This document shows positions 15,772 through 24,472 of a stretch of DNA of 64,000 nucleotides, piece by piece. Under the pieces are notes generated by a model. It was not told the origin of the DNA. It worked only from the letters and a program-made list of their open reading frames with translations, and ran no database searches. The stretch is from Halobacteriovoraceae bacterium (GTDB taxonomy: Bacteria > Bdellovibrionota > Bacteriovoracia > Bacteriovoracales > Bacteriovoracaceae), in contig PAMZ01000021.1 of assembly GCA_002707495.1 (NCBI GenBank), forward strand, positions 186,001 to 250,000, written 5' to 3'. Position numbers and translations under genes: made by a program. Position 1 is the stretch's first letter; every line of letters begins with the position of its first letter.

Positions 15772-16911
15772 ATGGTATATATAGCTTTTGCTTACTTAAG
15801 TCTGGTCGGACTTGGTCTCATTGATAATTCCCGCGGACCACTCTATCCCCAAATTCTAGAATATTTTCAAATTACTAAAGCCGAAGGCGCACTCATATTT
15901 TCAAGCTCTTCATTGTCTGCTTTCCTAACAGCTTTGCCAGTGAGAAGTTGGGTTAAGAAATTAGGTATTATTAGGGCCACTAAAATATCGTTGTTTTTCG
16001 ATGTCATATCATGTTGGGGATTTAGCTTCTGTGGCGAGGGGGAGTTAGGATTTATAACTCTTCTTGCATTCAGTGTACTGTTTGGTGTGGGGGTAGGGCT
16101 TAAGACGATTTCAATGAATTTAATCATCAATTCAGCTTATAAAGGAGCACAAAAAAGAAAGATTTTTTCAGGCCTGCATTCTATGTATGGTGCATCTAGT
16201 TTACTAGCTCCTCTTTTAGTTGGTTGGCTTTTAACTAAAGACCTTCTATGGACAGAAGTCTTTAGATTGATTTCAATTCCCTCTTTATTAGTACTGATCG
16301 GTTTTTGTAAGTTAGGCCATTTAGAGAGCGTTATGCCAAAAACGGGAGAGAAGACAGATGTCCCTTTAAGTCTTTTAGTTTCAGTAAGTGTCATGTTGAG
16401 CACCTACGTCGCCTCCGAAATAATAGTTTCTACGAGGCTCGTTTTGTACCTAAAAGAAGTTTATTTTTATGAGTCTGCAGAGGCTTCTTTTTACCTTTCA
16501 CTTTTTTTTGTCGGGCTTCTTTTAGGAAGAGTTTTATTTAGTATCAAAGAGCTAGCCATCTCAACTCTTTCAATTTTAAGATTCTCTATCATTTTAAATC
16601 TCATATTAAGTATCACGGGTCTTTTTTATCATCCCATTGCCTTTAGTTTATTAGGCTTATCTATGTCTATTTTCTTTCCCTGTGTAATGAGCTTAATCTC
16701 TGAGCAATTTACTATATTGTCAGACTACTTAGTGGCCAAAGCGATGCAAGCGGTGGGCTTTTCTTTAGTGACAATTCACTATCTCTTTGGGCTTGTGAGT
16801 ACCTATTTTTCTTTGGAAGCCGCTATGAGCCTAGTGTTCATATTAAGTCTTATTTGCGCCAGTATTTTGTTTTTAGAGAGAAGACTTGTCCTCCCAGCGC
16901 CTAGGGATTAG
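15772..16911 (+). CDS. Major facilitator superfamily transporter
   Basis: 379 residues, about 12 membrane segments. It has an MFS-like loop after helix 2 (VRSWVKKLGIIRATK) and a second-half counterpart LLGRVLFSI. N-terminal GLIDNSRGPLYPQILEYFQI resembles the sugar/fucose-permease-like branch. The substrate is unknown. No Shine-Dalgarno is visible; it follows the 41-residue peptide gene closely. Confidence 0.82.
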   Translation: MVYIAFAYLSLVGLGLIDNSRGPLYPQILEYFQITKAEGALIFSSSSLSAFLTALPVRSWVKKLGIIRATKISLFFDVISCWGFSFCGEGELGFITLLAFSVLFGVGVGLKTISMNLIINSAYKGAQKRKIFSGLHSMYGASSLLAPLLVGWLLTKDLLWTEVFRLISIPSLLVLIGFCKLGHLESVMPKTGEKTDVPLSLLVSVSVMLSTYVASEIIVSTRLVLYLKEVYFYESAEASFYLSLFFVGLLLGRVLFSIKELAISTLSILRFSIILNLILSITGLFYHPIAFSLLGLSMSIFFPCVMSLISEQFTILSDYLVAKAMQAVGFSLVTIHYLFGLVSTYFSLEAAMSLVFILSLICASILFLERRLVLPAPRD

Positions 16912-16914
16912 AAT
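16886..16914 (+). promoter_or_regulatory. Sigma-70-like promoter placed for a leaderless lipoprotein mRNA
   Basis: TTGTCC (16886-16891), 17-base spacer, TAGAAT (16909-16914), then six bases to the ATG at 16921. The predicted +1 falls on the A of the start codon. It lies inside the 3' end of the MFS gene. Confidence 0.45.
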
Positions 16915-16920
16915 TTAATT

Positions 16921-17439
16921 ATGATGAAAAAAGAATATATTTTAATCCTTTTAGCCTTTTTGATAATAGGGTGTTCAAAAGTTAAAACAAAAAATAGTCA
17001 TTCAGATGTTCAAGTAGTCTCAGTAAAAAGACTTGCATTTCAAAAACCGGATAATTGGGCAGACAAATTTTACAGCAAGACAATATTTAAAGTCAGAAAT
17101 CCGAAGTTACTGCAAAATTATCAACAAATGGATGGAATCTGCAAAGGAAGTGAGTTTGACTTTGTTACTGATTATCAAGCTACTGAGCCGTATCCCATAA
17201 AGTTTAAAAAAGAGATGGTGACAATAGCGACTCGTGATGGATTCTCTAAAAAAGTTTATGTGTCCAAAGGTGTTTGCCGAGAATTAGCGCTTCTAAAAGC
17301 ACCTAAGACGAGCAAAGAAGGCAATATTAGAATTAATATTAAAGAGCTTAATATTCTTTATATTTATAATTTTGGAAGCTTTGTTAAAGATATTACTTTT
17401 AGAACGGCTTTTGACGATGTTGAATTTTTCGTCGAATAA
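16921..17439 (+). CDS. Lipoprotein of unknown function
   Basis: 172 residues. A type II signal peptide ends in the lipobox LIIGC. The mature protein has two further Cys (in GICKGSEFDF and GVCRELALL) that may pair. It is predicted to be periplasmic-facing and membrane anchored. Nine bases separate it from the MFS gene. No family recognised. Confidence 0.7.
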   Translation: MMKKEYILILLAFLIIGCSKVKTKNSHSDVQVVSVKRLAFQKPDNWADKFYSKTIFKVRNPKLLQNYQQMDGICKGSEFDFVTDYQATEPYPIKFKKEMVTIATRDGFSKKVYVSKGVCRELALLKAPKTSKEGNIRINIKELNILYIYNFGSFVKDITFRTAFDDVEFFVE

Positions 17440-17533
17440 TTGATCGATAAATTGAGATAACAACTATTTATTTATGCTAAGCACTTAAAAATACATAAAC
17501 TATTTGGCATTTTTCTTGCTCCTATATTAAGGA

Positions 17534-17818
17534 ATGAAGAAGTTGGTGCTTATTATATTCCTTACCTCATGCGGACGTGCTCCGGGCTTTATGACTCAAA
17601 GAGAGGAAGCAGCTCTTTTGAACGTTGACCCTGCCCAAGCCGAAAATTATTCCTATGAATTTAGCACGACCAAATGCTCTACTGGAGTCCACAGCTTCGA
17701 TACTTTTGCTAATGCTTGTGAAGCTTTAAAAAATCATGAACTTAATAACTCTTGTGCTGAGGATTTAAGAGAAGAGCTTTTTGTTTCTGAATTATGTCCG
17801 GGAGAGTTTACATCTTAG
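17534..17818 (+). CDS. Small Cys-rich lipoprotein
   Basis: 94 residues with a short lipoprotein signal ending FLTSC. The mature part has four or five more Cys (TTKCSTGVHS, NACEAL, NSCAED, ELCPGEF), a pattern of a small disulfide-stabilised extracytoplasmic protein. AAGGA precedes the ATG. The stop is two bases from the stop of the convergent gene. Function unknown. Confidence 0.65.
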   Translation: MKKLVLIIFLTSCGRAPGFMTQREEAALLNVDPAQAENYSYEFSTTKCSTGVHSFDTFANACEALKNHELNNSCAEDLREELFVSELCPGEFTS

Positions 17819-17820
17819 TT

Positions 17821-18591
17821 TTAAAATAAGGGAAGGCTAGGTGCTAGGATATGAGTTAAGCGCAAGACAATAACTCCATCTGTCGCTACTTCAGTTGAAC
17901 CAAGTCGTCCGGCCCCTAAGGTAAGTCTCCAATTGGATAATTTAATTTGATAGATTAAAGCCTCAAAAAGATAGTTTTGATTGGAAAATTCAAACTCCCT
18001 GTAGTCAGCATTTAATCCGAGTATATTTCCATTTGGTAAGATATATCCTCCAAAATATTTTCTTCGTACGCTTCTTTCAAAGTGAGGTGCGACAGCAGAA
18101 ACCCACTCGTACTCTGCTACGGGTAGCTGATTTCCACTGGGATCATTGTAAGAGTTTCTGAATTCACTATAACTTGCCGTTAAAAAAAGCTTACCCCAGG
18201 CAAGAGCAATTTTCCCTTGGAGATAATCTTTTTTCATCGCGCCTTTGCACCTGATTTGTTCACAATCATAAGAGGCGAATTCATCATAACGAGAATAAAG
18301 TTCCTTGTGGCCAGCAACTAGTCCAATAAAAGAGACTGGGTAAAAACTGACAGAAGCATCATAGTCATTTACCACAACAGAATGGGTGGTCTGTATTCCT
18401 GGTCTGATCATTCCTTTAAATAGCTTAGAATTTTCTCCCCAAAGAACTTGGGTGTAGCCACCTTCGGCTTCCATTGCGGCACCAATCCCGGGGTAACTTC
18501 TAAGCCCCGCTCCATATTTTAAATCAAATTGAGCCTCTATATGTAGAGAGATTGAAAGTAGTATGAAAGCAAATATGAAGTGAAGATTCAT
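17821..18591 (-). CDS. Outer-membrane beta-barrel-like protein
   Basis: 256 residues with a signal peptide (MNLHFIFAFILLSISLHIEA). The mature protein is strand-rich, with repeated aromatic-polar alternation (YLFEALIYQIKLSNWRLTLG) and ends PSLPLF, a terminal Phe common in OM barrels. A single Cys pair (YDCEQIRCKG) could form a loop. Its ATG overlaps the stop of yaaA. Function unknown. Confidence 0.65.
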   Translation of the reverse strand: MNLHFIFAFILLSISLHIEAQFDLKYGAGLRSYPGIGAAMEAEGGYTQVLWGENSKLFKGMIRPGIQTTHSVVVNDYDASVSFYPVSFIGLVAGHKELYSRYDEFASYDCEQIRCKGAMKKDYLQGKIALAWGKLFLTASYSEFRNSYNDPSGNQLPVAEYEWVSAVAPHFERSVRRKYFGGYILPNGNILGLNADYREFEFSNQNYLFEALIYQIKLSNWRLTLGAGRLGSTEVATDGVIVLRLTHILAPSLPLF

Positions 18592-19346
18592 CCTCTGGTA
18601 AAAAGAAACTCACCCTCTTTGGCTAGATCTGGGTTATATCGGTATCCGTCAAGGTTGAATTCTTTTAATCCAGCTTCTGTTTTAATATCATTTTGGATAA
18701 TGTACTTTGCCATCATCCCTCTGGCCCTTTTTGCGTTGAAGCTTATGATTTTGTAATGACCATTTTTATTTTCTTTGAAGACCGGAGTTATGAGCTTACC
18801 CTTAAGTTTTTTTGTATCTACCACTGAGAAGTACTCAAGGCTTGCGCAATTAACAATGATCTCATCTTTTTTAAGCTCTCCATTTAAAAGCTCTGTGACT
18901 TCATATTGCCAATAATCGTAGAGATTTTTAGCTTTATCTACTTTGAGTTTGGTTCCCATCTCAAGGCGATAAGGTTGAATTATATCAAGGGGTCTTAAAA
19001 CACCATAGAGTCCAGAGAGAATTCTCAATTGTTTTTGAGCTCTTTTGATTTCAGAGGCACTGAGACTATGAATATCAAGCCCAATATAAGTATCACCATT
19101 GAACGCAAAAGCCGCAGGCTTTGCTAGGGCATTCGTCTTTAAAGTAAAAGACTGAAAACGCTTGTAATTAAGCTCGGCTAAATTTTGACTCAGTTTCATG
19201 AGTTTTGATAGATCTGAGGCTGTGAGCTTTTTCATCTGTTTAGCAAGGTGATTTGCTTTGCTAATAAGTTGAGGCTCAGTTGTCTGGGAAATGGTGTTTT
19301 CAGTTTCAAAATCGAGTTTTTTGGCTGGCGAGACTAAGATTTTCAT
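18588..19346 (-). CDS. yaaA: Peroxide stress protein YaaA (DUF328)
   Basis: 252 residues, near the 258 of E. coli YaaA. It begins KILVSPAKKLDF, the family N-terminal signature. FNGDTYIGLD, LYGVLRPLDIIQPYRLEM and the C-terminal NAKRARGMMAKYI are also family hallmarks. YaaA lowers free iron and protects DNA during hydrogen peroxide stress. I use the ATG at 19346; an in-frame TTG six bases upstream is possible. The stop overlaps the ATG of the following OM-like gene. Confidence 0.92.
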   Translation of the reverse strand: MKILVSPAKKLDFETENTISQTTEPQLISKANHLAKQMKKLTASDLSKLMKLSQNLAELNYKRFQSFTLKTNALAKPAAFAFNGDTYIGLDIHSLSASEIKRAQKQLRILSGLYGVLRPLDIIQPYRLEMGTKLKVDKAKNLYDYWQYEVTELLNGELKKDEIIVNCASLEYFSVVDTKKLKGKLITPVFKENKNGHYKIISFNAKRARGMMAKYIIQNDIKTEAGLKEFNLDGYRYNPDLAKEGEFLFTRG

Positions 19347-19376
19347 AGGCAATAGTCTGCCACAAAATAAGTGCTA

Positions 19377-20204
19377 TTAAAAGGATCTAAAGATTTGAAA
19401 ACCGCCACCCAGTTGGTCACTGGCCAATTTTCCTAATGTGTTTTGAACGAGGTAGGGATAAACTGATGTTCCTGCGAGGTCGCAATCAACACCCAATAGA
19501 AATTTAAAACTGGTTGTTTTTAATGCTAGATCATCTTGGCCGGCCATATGAATATGCTTTGTTTCTAGATCTGCACGAAGGACATATTTATCAGAGAGGT
19601 ACTTATTTGAATAAGCGACCCAAGTCCCAAGATAAAAGCGGCTATTAGTGCTTCCAAAACCCTGAGATCTTGAATAAATGTCTCTTGTGTAGGATGGGAC
19701 AAAGAGAATACTGTTGTAATCATCGATTTTGTGAGAGACGATTAAATTTGGTTTCAATCTAAAAAGTCTATCTTCATCCGCTTGTGAGCTCTCAGATGTG
19801 GGAAGTTGAAAGGCAGCGGTTCCTCTGATGGTAGTGCTAGCATTTTTATAAATTAAAAACTGATAGAGAAATCTTGAGTCGTCTTCGTCAAAGCGATCTT
19901 CGTGATGATAAATCTGATCCGAAAGTTCAAAACGTATCTGAAAATTAAATCGGTGATTTTCGTTAACGGTATAGCGTGCATTAAACATATTATAAAACGA
20001 TGTATCAGGTGTTTGACCTCGTACATCACTATCTAAGGTTCCCGTTCTTAAGTCTGACCAATAAAAATAGCTGAGATTGTCAGTAAAAGAACGAGGTTTT
20101 GCTCGCATTCTTTTGGTGATTTGTGCTGTTTGTGCCTTTGCAGATGGAAGTGAGATAAATCCGCCAAAAACAAGCCAACATACTGTAATTGCGAATTTCT
20201 TCAT
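19377..20204 (-). CDS. Outer-membrane protein of unknown function, 275 aa
   Basis: The start at 20204 gives a clean signal peptide (MKKFAITVCWLVFGGFISLP) with GGAG upstream; the frame continues to 20360 without a plausible start signal and into rluE. The mature protein has alternating strands (HRFNFQIRFELSDQIYHHED, SRFLYQFLIY) and ends in FQIFRSF with a terminal Phe, fitting an OM beta-barrel. No family recognised. Confidence 0.7.
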   Translation of the reverse strand: MKKFAITVCWLVFGGFISLPSAKAQTAQITKRMRAKPRSFTDNLSYFYWSDLRTGTLDSDVRGQTPDTSFYNMFNARYTVNENHRFNFQIRFELSDQIYHHEDRFDEDDSRFLYQFLIYKNASTTIRGTAAFQLPTSESSQADEDRLFRLKPNLIVSHKIDDYNSILFVPSYTRDIYSRSQGFGSTNSRFYLGTWVAYSNKYLSDKYVLRADLETKHIHMAGQDDLALKTTSFKFLLGVDCDLAGTSVYPYLVQNTLGKLASDQLGGGFQIFRSF

Positions 20205-20313
20205 TAGACCTGCTCCTGTAGAAGCGTTATACTCACTAACGCTACGCATAATATAGCGTAATTTGACGTTCATTGGGCAAAAGAGACACTCTTTTGTAAT
20301 AATTTCACAGGTG

Positions 20314-20862
20314 TTAATTATCTTTGAAGATGCTTTCAGGAGCGAGTTCTCTCCATTCACCAGGGCGTAAATTGTTTAATTCAATTTGTCCAATTTGGTA
20401 ACGAATTAACCTCAGTGTTGGGTGTCCAATAGCGGCAGTCATTCGTCGCACTTGCCGGTTTTTACCCTCGGTTAAAATGATTTCAAGCCAGCTTGTGGGT
20501 ATATTGGCCCGGTAGCGAATAGGGGGTATCCGTTCTGGGTAATTAGTTTCTATTAACTTCACCTGGCAAGGCTTTGTGACATAGTCTTTAATAAGCACTC
20601 CTCGAGAGAGTTTCATCAGTGACTTATTGTCCGGTAGTCCTTCGACTTGGACGTGGTAAACTTTAGATTTTTCATTTTTAGGATGAGTGATTTTTTGGTT
20701 TAGTTTTCCGTCGTCAGTCAGTATTAAGAGTCCCTCGCTATCTTTATCGAGCCTACCTGCAGCGTACACATTTGAAGGGAGATCAAATTGCGCTAAAGTT
20801 TGTCCCTCTCCACTAAATTGGCAAACCACATCATAAGGTTTATAAAAAGCAATAGTTGTCAT
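20314..20862 (-). CDS. rluE: 23S rRNA pseudouridine synthase, RluE type
   Basis: 182 residues of the RsuA/RluB/E/F family without an S4 domain. The catalytic Asp lies in GRLDKDSEGLL. Other family motifs are FYKPYDVVCQF, KVYHVQVEG, LTEGKNRQVRRM and HPTLRLIR. RluE converts U2457 of 23S rRNA to pseudouridine in E. coli. Absence of S4 and the short length favour RluE over RluB or RsuA; the exact target is inferred. Confidence 0.88.
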   Translation of the reverse strand: MTTIAFYKPYDVVCQFSGEGQTLAQFDLPSNVYAAGRLDKDSEGLLILTDDGKLNQKITHPKNEKSKVYHVQVEGLPDNKSLMKLSRGVLIKDYVTKPCQVKLIETNYPERIPPIRYRANIPTSWLEIILTEGKNRQVRRMTAAIGHPTLRLIRYQIGQIELNNLRPGEWRELAPESIFKDN

Positions 20863-20903
20863 AGAAAAGAATCTATCAGAAATTCACTAAGAGGACAGTC
20901 TAG

Positions 20904-21260
20904 ATGCCAAAAATAAATAAAAAAGAAGAGCCCAATATTATTTGGTCTGATGAAGAGGGCTTTGATCCAAAAAAAAATAAACAAAAGAAGAAAAAGCCCA
21001 ATCAACAGATAATACCCGCCGAGATTACTTTAGAAATTAAGCGAGAAAAAAAAGGTCGGGGAGGAAAAGAGGTTTGCGTTATTTCCGCTTTTCCCAGTGG
21101 ACACGATTATTTCAAAGATTTAACTAAAAAGCTTAAGAGGTTATGTGGAACAGGAGGGACGTTTAAAGGGGATTGTATTGAGATTCAAGGGGATCAGCGC
21201 GAAAAGATGCAGGAGTTTTTAAAGAATTTAGGCTTTGGTGTTAAATTTACCGGTGGCTAA
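20904..21260 (+). CDS. yciH: SUI1/YciH-family translation factor
   Basis: 118 residues. The N-terminal 45 residues are Lys-rich and disordered. The C-terminal part is an eIF1/SUI1 fold: REKKGRGGKEVCVISAFP, KDLTKKLKRLCGTGGTFKGD, IEIQGDQREKMQEFL and GFGVKFTGG. YciH binds the 30S subunit and discriminates against poor starts and leaderless messages in E. coli studies. AAGAGGA precedes the ATG. This is of interest here because several genes in the window look leaderless. Confidence 0.9.
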   Translation: MPKINKKEEPNIIWSDEEGFDPKKNKQKKKKPNQQIIPAEITLEIKREKKGRGGKEVCVISAFPSGHDYFKDLTKKLKRLCGTGGTFKGDCIEIQGDQREKMQEFLKNLGFGVKFTGG

Positions 21261-21301
21261 TAATTCTGGAACCTTAAGGTCTTTGGGGATAAACTAGTAG
21301 T

Positions 21302-22237
21302 ATGAGAGTATTAAATCATCAGGAACATTCCTCCGAGATTTTAGAGGTTTTCGCAAAAGTTTGTTCTGATAGGTCTATGTTAATTTTATGGCAGGTCAAA
21401 GAAGGTAAAAGGCAAATAAACTCTATCTACCTTGAAAAAATCGAAGAAGAAGACAATTTAATTTATCTCTCTTCGGCCAAAACGCAGGCCCTTTCGCTAG
21501 ATTCACAAACGGTATTCTTTTTTTGTAAAGCTCATAATTTTATTTTTAAAACTGATATTGTGACCCAAGATAATATTGAAGCTGTCATCAAGATGCCTAG
21601 TGAGGTGAAGCTCTTGGAGAAAGAAGATCATGCGGGTATGGCTGATCTTATAGATGTTTTCAACGAAGAGAAAATCTTTGTTGAAGGCGAGGGGCGTGGC
21701 AATCTTGAATATGAAGAAAAATTAGTTGCAGGCAGAGGAGAAGCCAATATAGATAAAGAAAAGTATATGGTGGGAAAAACCAATACTGATAAGATAGATA
21801 GGTTTCGATCTGATAATACAGCAACAGAGAAACTTTCTACAAAATGGGCCGTAAAATCTATGTCGGCGGCGGATACAGCTTTGTTTGAAGAGGAGCTGTC
21901 GTATATTACTCTGGAAGAAGAAGACAAGCAGTATGAAGAGATGCGCTCAGCACCTAGGGCCAAGCCTCCTGAAGGCAAAATGGTTACCGTACAGGAGCAA
22001 AGTGGTGAACGCCCTCAAGGGACATATCCACTTTATGACCTTTCAAGAGGTGGTATTTCTTTTCTCGTTTTTAGTAAAGAAGAGTTTAATGCGGGTGAAG
22101 TCATAAACGTCTTAGGCTTTGATACTAAAAAATTTGATGAGCCTATGATTGCGCTGGTTCGCTCCGTAAGAGAAGCGGATCAACTTGGTGTGCAATATAA
22201 AGTCGGCTGCCAATTTGCTACGGAAGAAAACTCTTAA
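21302..22237 (+). CDS. PilZ-domain protein with a conserved N-terminal module
   Basis: 311 residues. Residues about 1-110 form a strand-rich module (SMLILWQVKEGKRQ, FFFCKAHNFIFKTDI) that recurs at the start of the PilZ protein at 49958. A charged linker follows. The C-terminal 90 residues are PilZ: RSAPR (RxxxR) and DLSRGG (DxSxxG), both intact, then VGCQFA. Cyclic di-GMP binding is therefore likely. The layout recalls YcgR-type proteins. The stop abuts that of the convergent gene. Confidence 0.82.
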   Translation: MRVLNHQEHSSEILEVFAKVCSDRSMLILWQVKEGKRQINSIYLEKIEEEDNLIYLSSAKTQALSLDSQTVFFFCKAHNFIFKTDIVTQDNIEAVIKMPSEVKLLEKEDHAGMADLIDVFNEEKIFVEGEGRGNLEYEEKLVAGRGEANIDKEKYMVGKTNTDKIDRFRSDNTATEKLSTKWAVKSMSAADTALFEEELSYITLEEEDKQYEEMRSAPRAKPPEGKMVTVQEQSGERPQGTYPLYDLSRGGISFLVFSKEEFNAGEVINVLGFDTKKFDEPMIALVRSVREADQLGVQYKVGCQFATEENS

Positions 22238-22576
22238 CTACTTTAGTTTTCCGTAAGCCTCTTCGTCGTAACCAAAATGAATTACTTTTGCTCCTTTCAT
22301 GAGAATGGGGCGTTTGATGGCAGAGGTGGTTTCCATCAATATTTGATATTTCTTTGCAGCTGTTGCAGCTTCAAAATCTTCTTTTATTTTTCTATAAGTG
22401 GGACCTTTTTTATTAACCGGCCAGTCTTCAAAAGCATCTTTCCAAGTTTTGAGCTGATCTTTGGTGGGGGGAGTCTTTTTAAAATTGATGAATTCGTATT
22501 TTAAGCCTGAGTTGTCCAAGTGATTTATAGCTTTTTTTACGGTATTACAGTTATTTATACCAAATATCTTATACAT
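22238..22576 (-). CDS. ArsC/Spx-family (YffB-like) thioredoxin-fold protein
   Basis: 112 residues. Starts YKIFGINNCNTVKKAINHL with a single active-site Cys. It continues YEFINFKKTPPTKDQLKTW and SAIKRPILMKGAKVIHFGYD, all matching the YffB/Spx-like branch of the arsenate reductase family. It lacks the second Cys of Spx (CxxC). YffB-type proteins are thought to be glutathione-dependent reductases; the substrate is unknown. GGAG precedes the ATG. Confidence 0.88.
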   Translation of the reverse strand: MYKIFGINNCNTVKKAINHLDNSGLKYEFINFKKTPPTKDQLKTWKDAFEDWPVNKKGPTYRKIKEDFEAATAAKKYQILMETTSAIKRPILMKGAKVIHFGYDEEAYGKLK

Positions 22577-22682
22577 ATTGACTCCGATTTTATGTTACAA
22601 TTAACATTAGTTAAGTTTATAGCTTTAATATTTAAATAGTTTTGGCTAGCATAATAGAGGACTTTTTAAAAAAAGGAAAATC

Positions 22683-24464
22683 ATGAACTACTACGCAGAT
22701 GAACCTGAATGGAAATGGCTTTTTAAGAATGCTATAGATTGGGATCGAATCATCCCTCTCTATTACCCTGAGTTTCCAACCGCAGATGGGTTCAATAATA
22801 AAGAAGAAGTCATTGGTTTTATCGAAGAGCTTTTAACTGCTACAGGTGATTGGGCCGGCAACGCAGTGGCAAATAGAGCTCGCGCTTTAGATGAAAATGG
22901 GGCAGGTACGGTAGAAGATGGTTGGACTAAACCAGGACCTGAGTTACAAGAGTTTTATAAAGAAGCTGCTGAGCTATCAGTTTTTGGCCTTAGTGCTCCG
23001 GTTGAAAATGGTGGTATGGGAGTTCCAGCAATCCTGGGTCTTTTTGTTTTTGAACAAGTCAATCGAGCCTGTATGTCATCAGGAACTCAGCTTGGTTTTT
23101 TTACTTCTATTATTGATATGATCGAGCGATTTTGTGAAAAAGAAGATCGTGATCGATTGATTCCTAAAATCGTCGCGGGAGAGTTATCAGGCTCCATGTG
23201 TTTAACGGAGCCTGGAGCGGGTTCTGATCTTGGGTCTTTAAAAACAACAGCTAAAAAACAAGCAGATGGAAGTTATCTTCTTACGGGGAATAAAATTTTT
23301 ATTACAAACGGCGGTGGAGGACTTGGATTCGTTCTCGCACGAACAGAAGATGCTCCAGAAGGCTTAGCTGGAATCTCAATGTTTCTTTGTGAACAAGAAG
23401 TAGATGGAAAACAAAATTATCAAATTGTAAAAAGTGAACATAAAATGGGACTTCACGGCTCTTTTACCTGTTATATTGCTTATGAAAATTCAAAGGCAAA
23501 ACTGATTGGAAAAGAGAATCATGGTTTCCGATATATGCTTCACTTGATGAATGAGGCAAGATGTGCGGTTGGTCTTCAAGGTCTTGCTGGAATCGAAGGG
23601 ACTCTTGCCTATGCGAGAAAATACGCCGAAGAAAGACAGCAATTTGGGAAAAACCTTCTTGAGCTTCCCTTATATGCAAGAAATCTAAAAGACTGGGAAG
23701 TTGAAAGAGATGCAATCAGAGCACTTATGGTAGACACCGTTTCTTATTTTGATCAATATGCAAAATTAGATTTAAGAAAGCGACACGGCGGTCTAGGTAA
23801 GGCCGAAACGAAACAATATGAGAGGGCCAAAAAGTGGACGAGAAGGAGAACTCCTATTGTTAAGGCCTATGCAGCGGAAGCATTTACACGTCTATCTACC
23901 AAGGGGATACAAGCTTTAGGTGGATATGGCTTTATTGAAGAATACGATGCAGCTAGATACCATAGAGATTCCTTTGCTCCGCTATTATATGAAGGGACCA
24001 CTCAGATCCAAGCGCTTATGGCAATGAAGGATCTCATGAAGTTTGTGATGAGAAATCCTGCAAAGTATTTTACTGCACTTGTTAATGCTAACCCGGTGGC
24101 AAATTTTTTCGGAGCGAGTAGTGAAGCAGAATCAAAATTTAATGCCATTCAATATGACTTTAAAAAGCATTTTGTAAAACTACTTATTAGAACATTGAAG
24201 CCTGGAACAGATACAGAAAACCCAGGAGAGTTAAGAAAATTTTTCAATGCTAAAGAGTGGCTTAAAGAGGAAAATGTTATGAAGCTCATGATTCATGCAG
24301 AGACGATCCTGTTTGCGCTCTCTTATATTGAAACTCTGAGAGTTCTAATGGAGCATGCTAATAAAGATGAAAGTAGAGCGCAGCTTTTTGAAGATTATTT
24401 TAATCTTGTGACTCCTCGCTTTGCTGAAATCTATGCTGACTGGTCAATAAGACGGTCGGCATAA
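22683..24464 (+). CDS. Acyl-CoA dehydrogenase, long (FadE/DmdC-like) form
   Basis: 593 residues, the length of the DmdC/AcdA branch rather than the 380 of classic ACADs. Seen motifs: SGSMCLTEPGAGSDLGSL (FAD signature), GNKIFITNGGGG, ARKYAEERQQFGK, IQALGGYGFIEEY and YEGTTQIQ with the probable catalytic Glu. A C-terminal domain of about 130 residues follows. It oxidises an acyl-CoA to trans-2-enoyl-CoA, passing electrons to ETF. The chain length is not evident. AAAGG precedes the ATG. Confidence 0.93.
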   Translation: MNYYADEPEWKWLFKNAIDWDRIIPLYYPEFPTADGFNNKEEVIGFIEELLTATGDWAGNAVANRARALDENGAGTVEDGWTKPGPELQEFYKEAAELSVFGLSAPVENGGMGVPAILGLFVFEQVNRACMSSGTQLGFFTSIIDMIERFCEKEDRDRLIPKIVAGELSGSMCLTEPGAGSDLGSLKTTAKKQADGSYLLTGNKIFITNGGGGLGFVLARTEDAPEGLAGISMFLCEQEVDGKQNYQIVKSEHKMGLHGSFTCYIAYENSKAKLIGKENHGFRYMLHLMNEARCAVGLQGLAGIEGTLAYARKYAEERQQFGKNLLELPLYARNLKDWEVERDAIRALMVDTVSYFDQYAKLDLRKRHGGLGKAETKQYERAKKWTRRRTPIVKAYAAEAFTRLSTKGIQALGGYGFIEEYDAARYHRDSFAPLLYEGTTQIQALMAMKDLMKFVMRNPAKYFTALVNANPVANFFGASSEAESKFNAIQYDFKKHFVKLLIRTLKPGTDTENPGELRKFFNAKEWLKEENVMKLMIHAETILFALSYIETLRVLMEHANKDESRAQLFEDYFNLVTPRFAEIYADWSIRRSA

Positions 24465-24472
24465 GCGTTACT

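Noticed and set aside
17505..17520. Sigma-54-like TGGCA-N6-TTGCT before the small lipoprotein gene
   Set aside because: The -24/-12 spacing is right, but transcription would start about three bases before the ATG, cutting through the ribosome site AAGGA. I treat it as chance in T-rich sequence, unlike the site at 15512.
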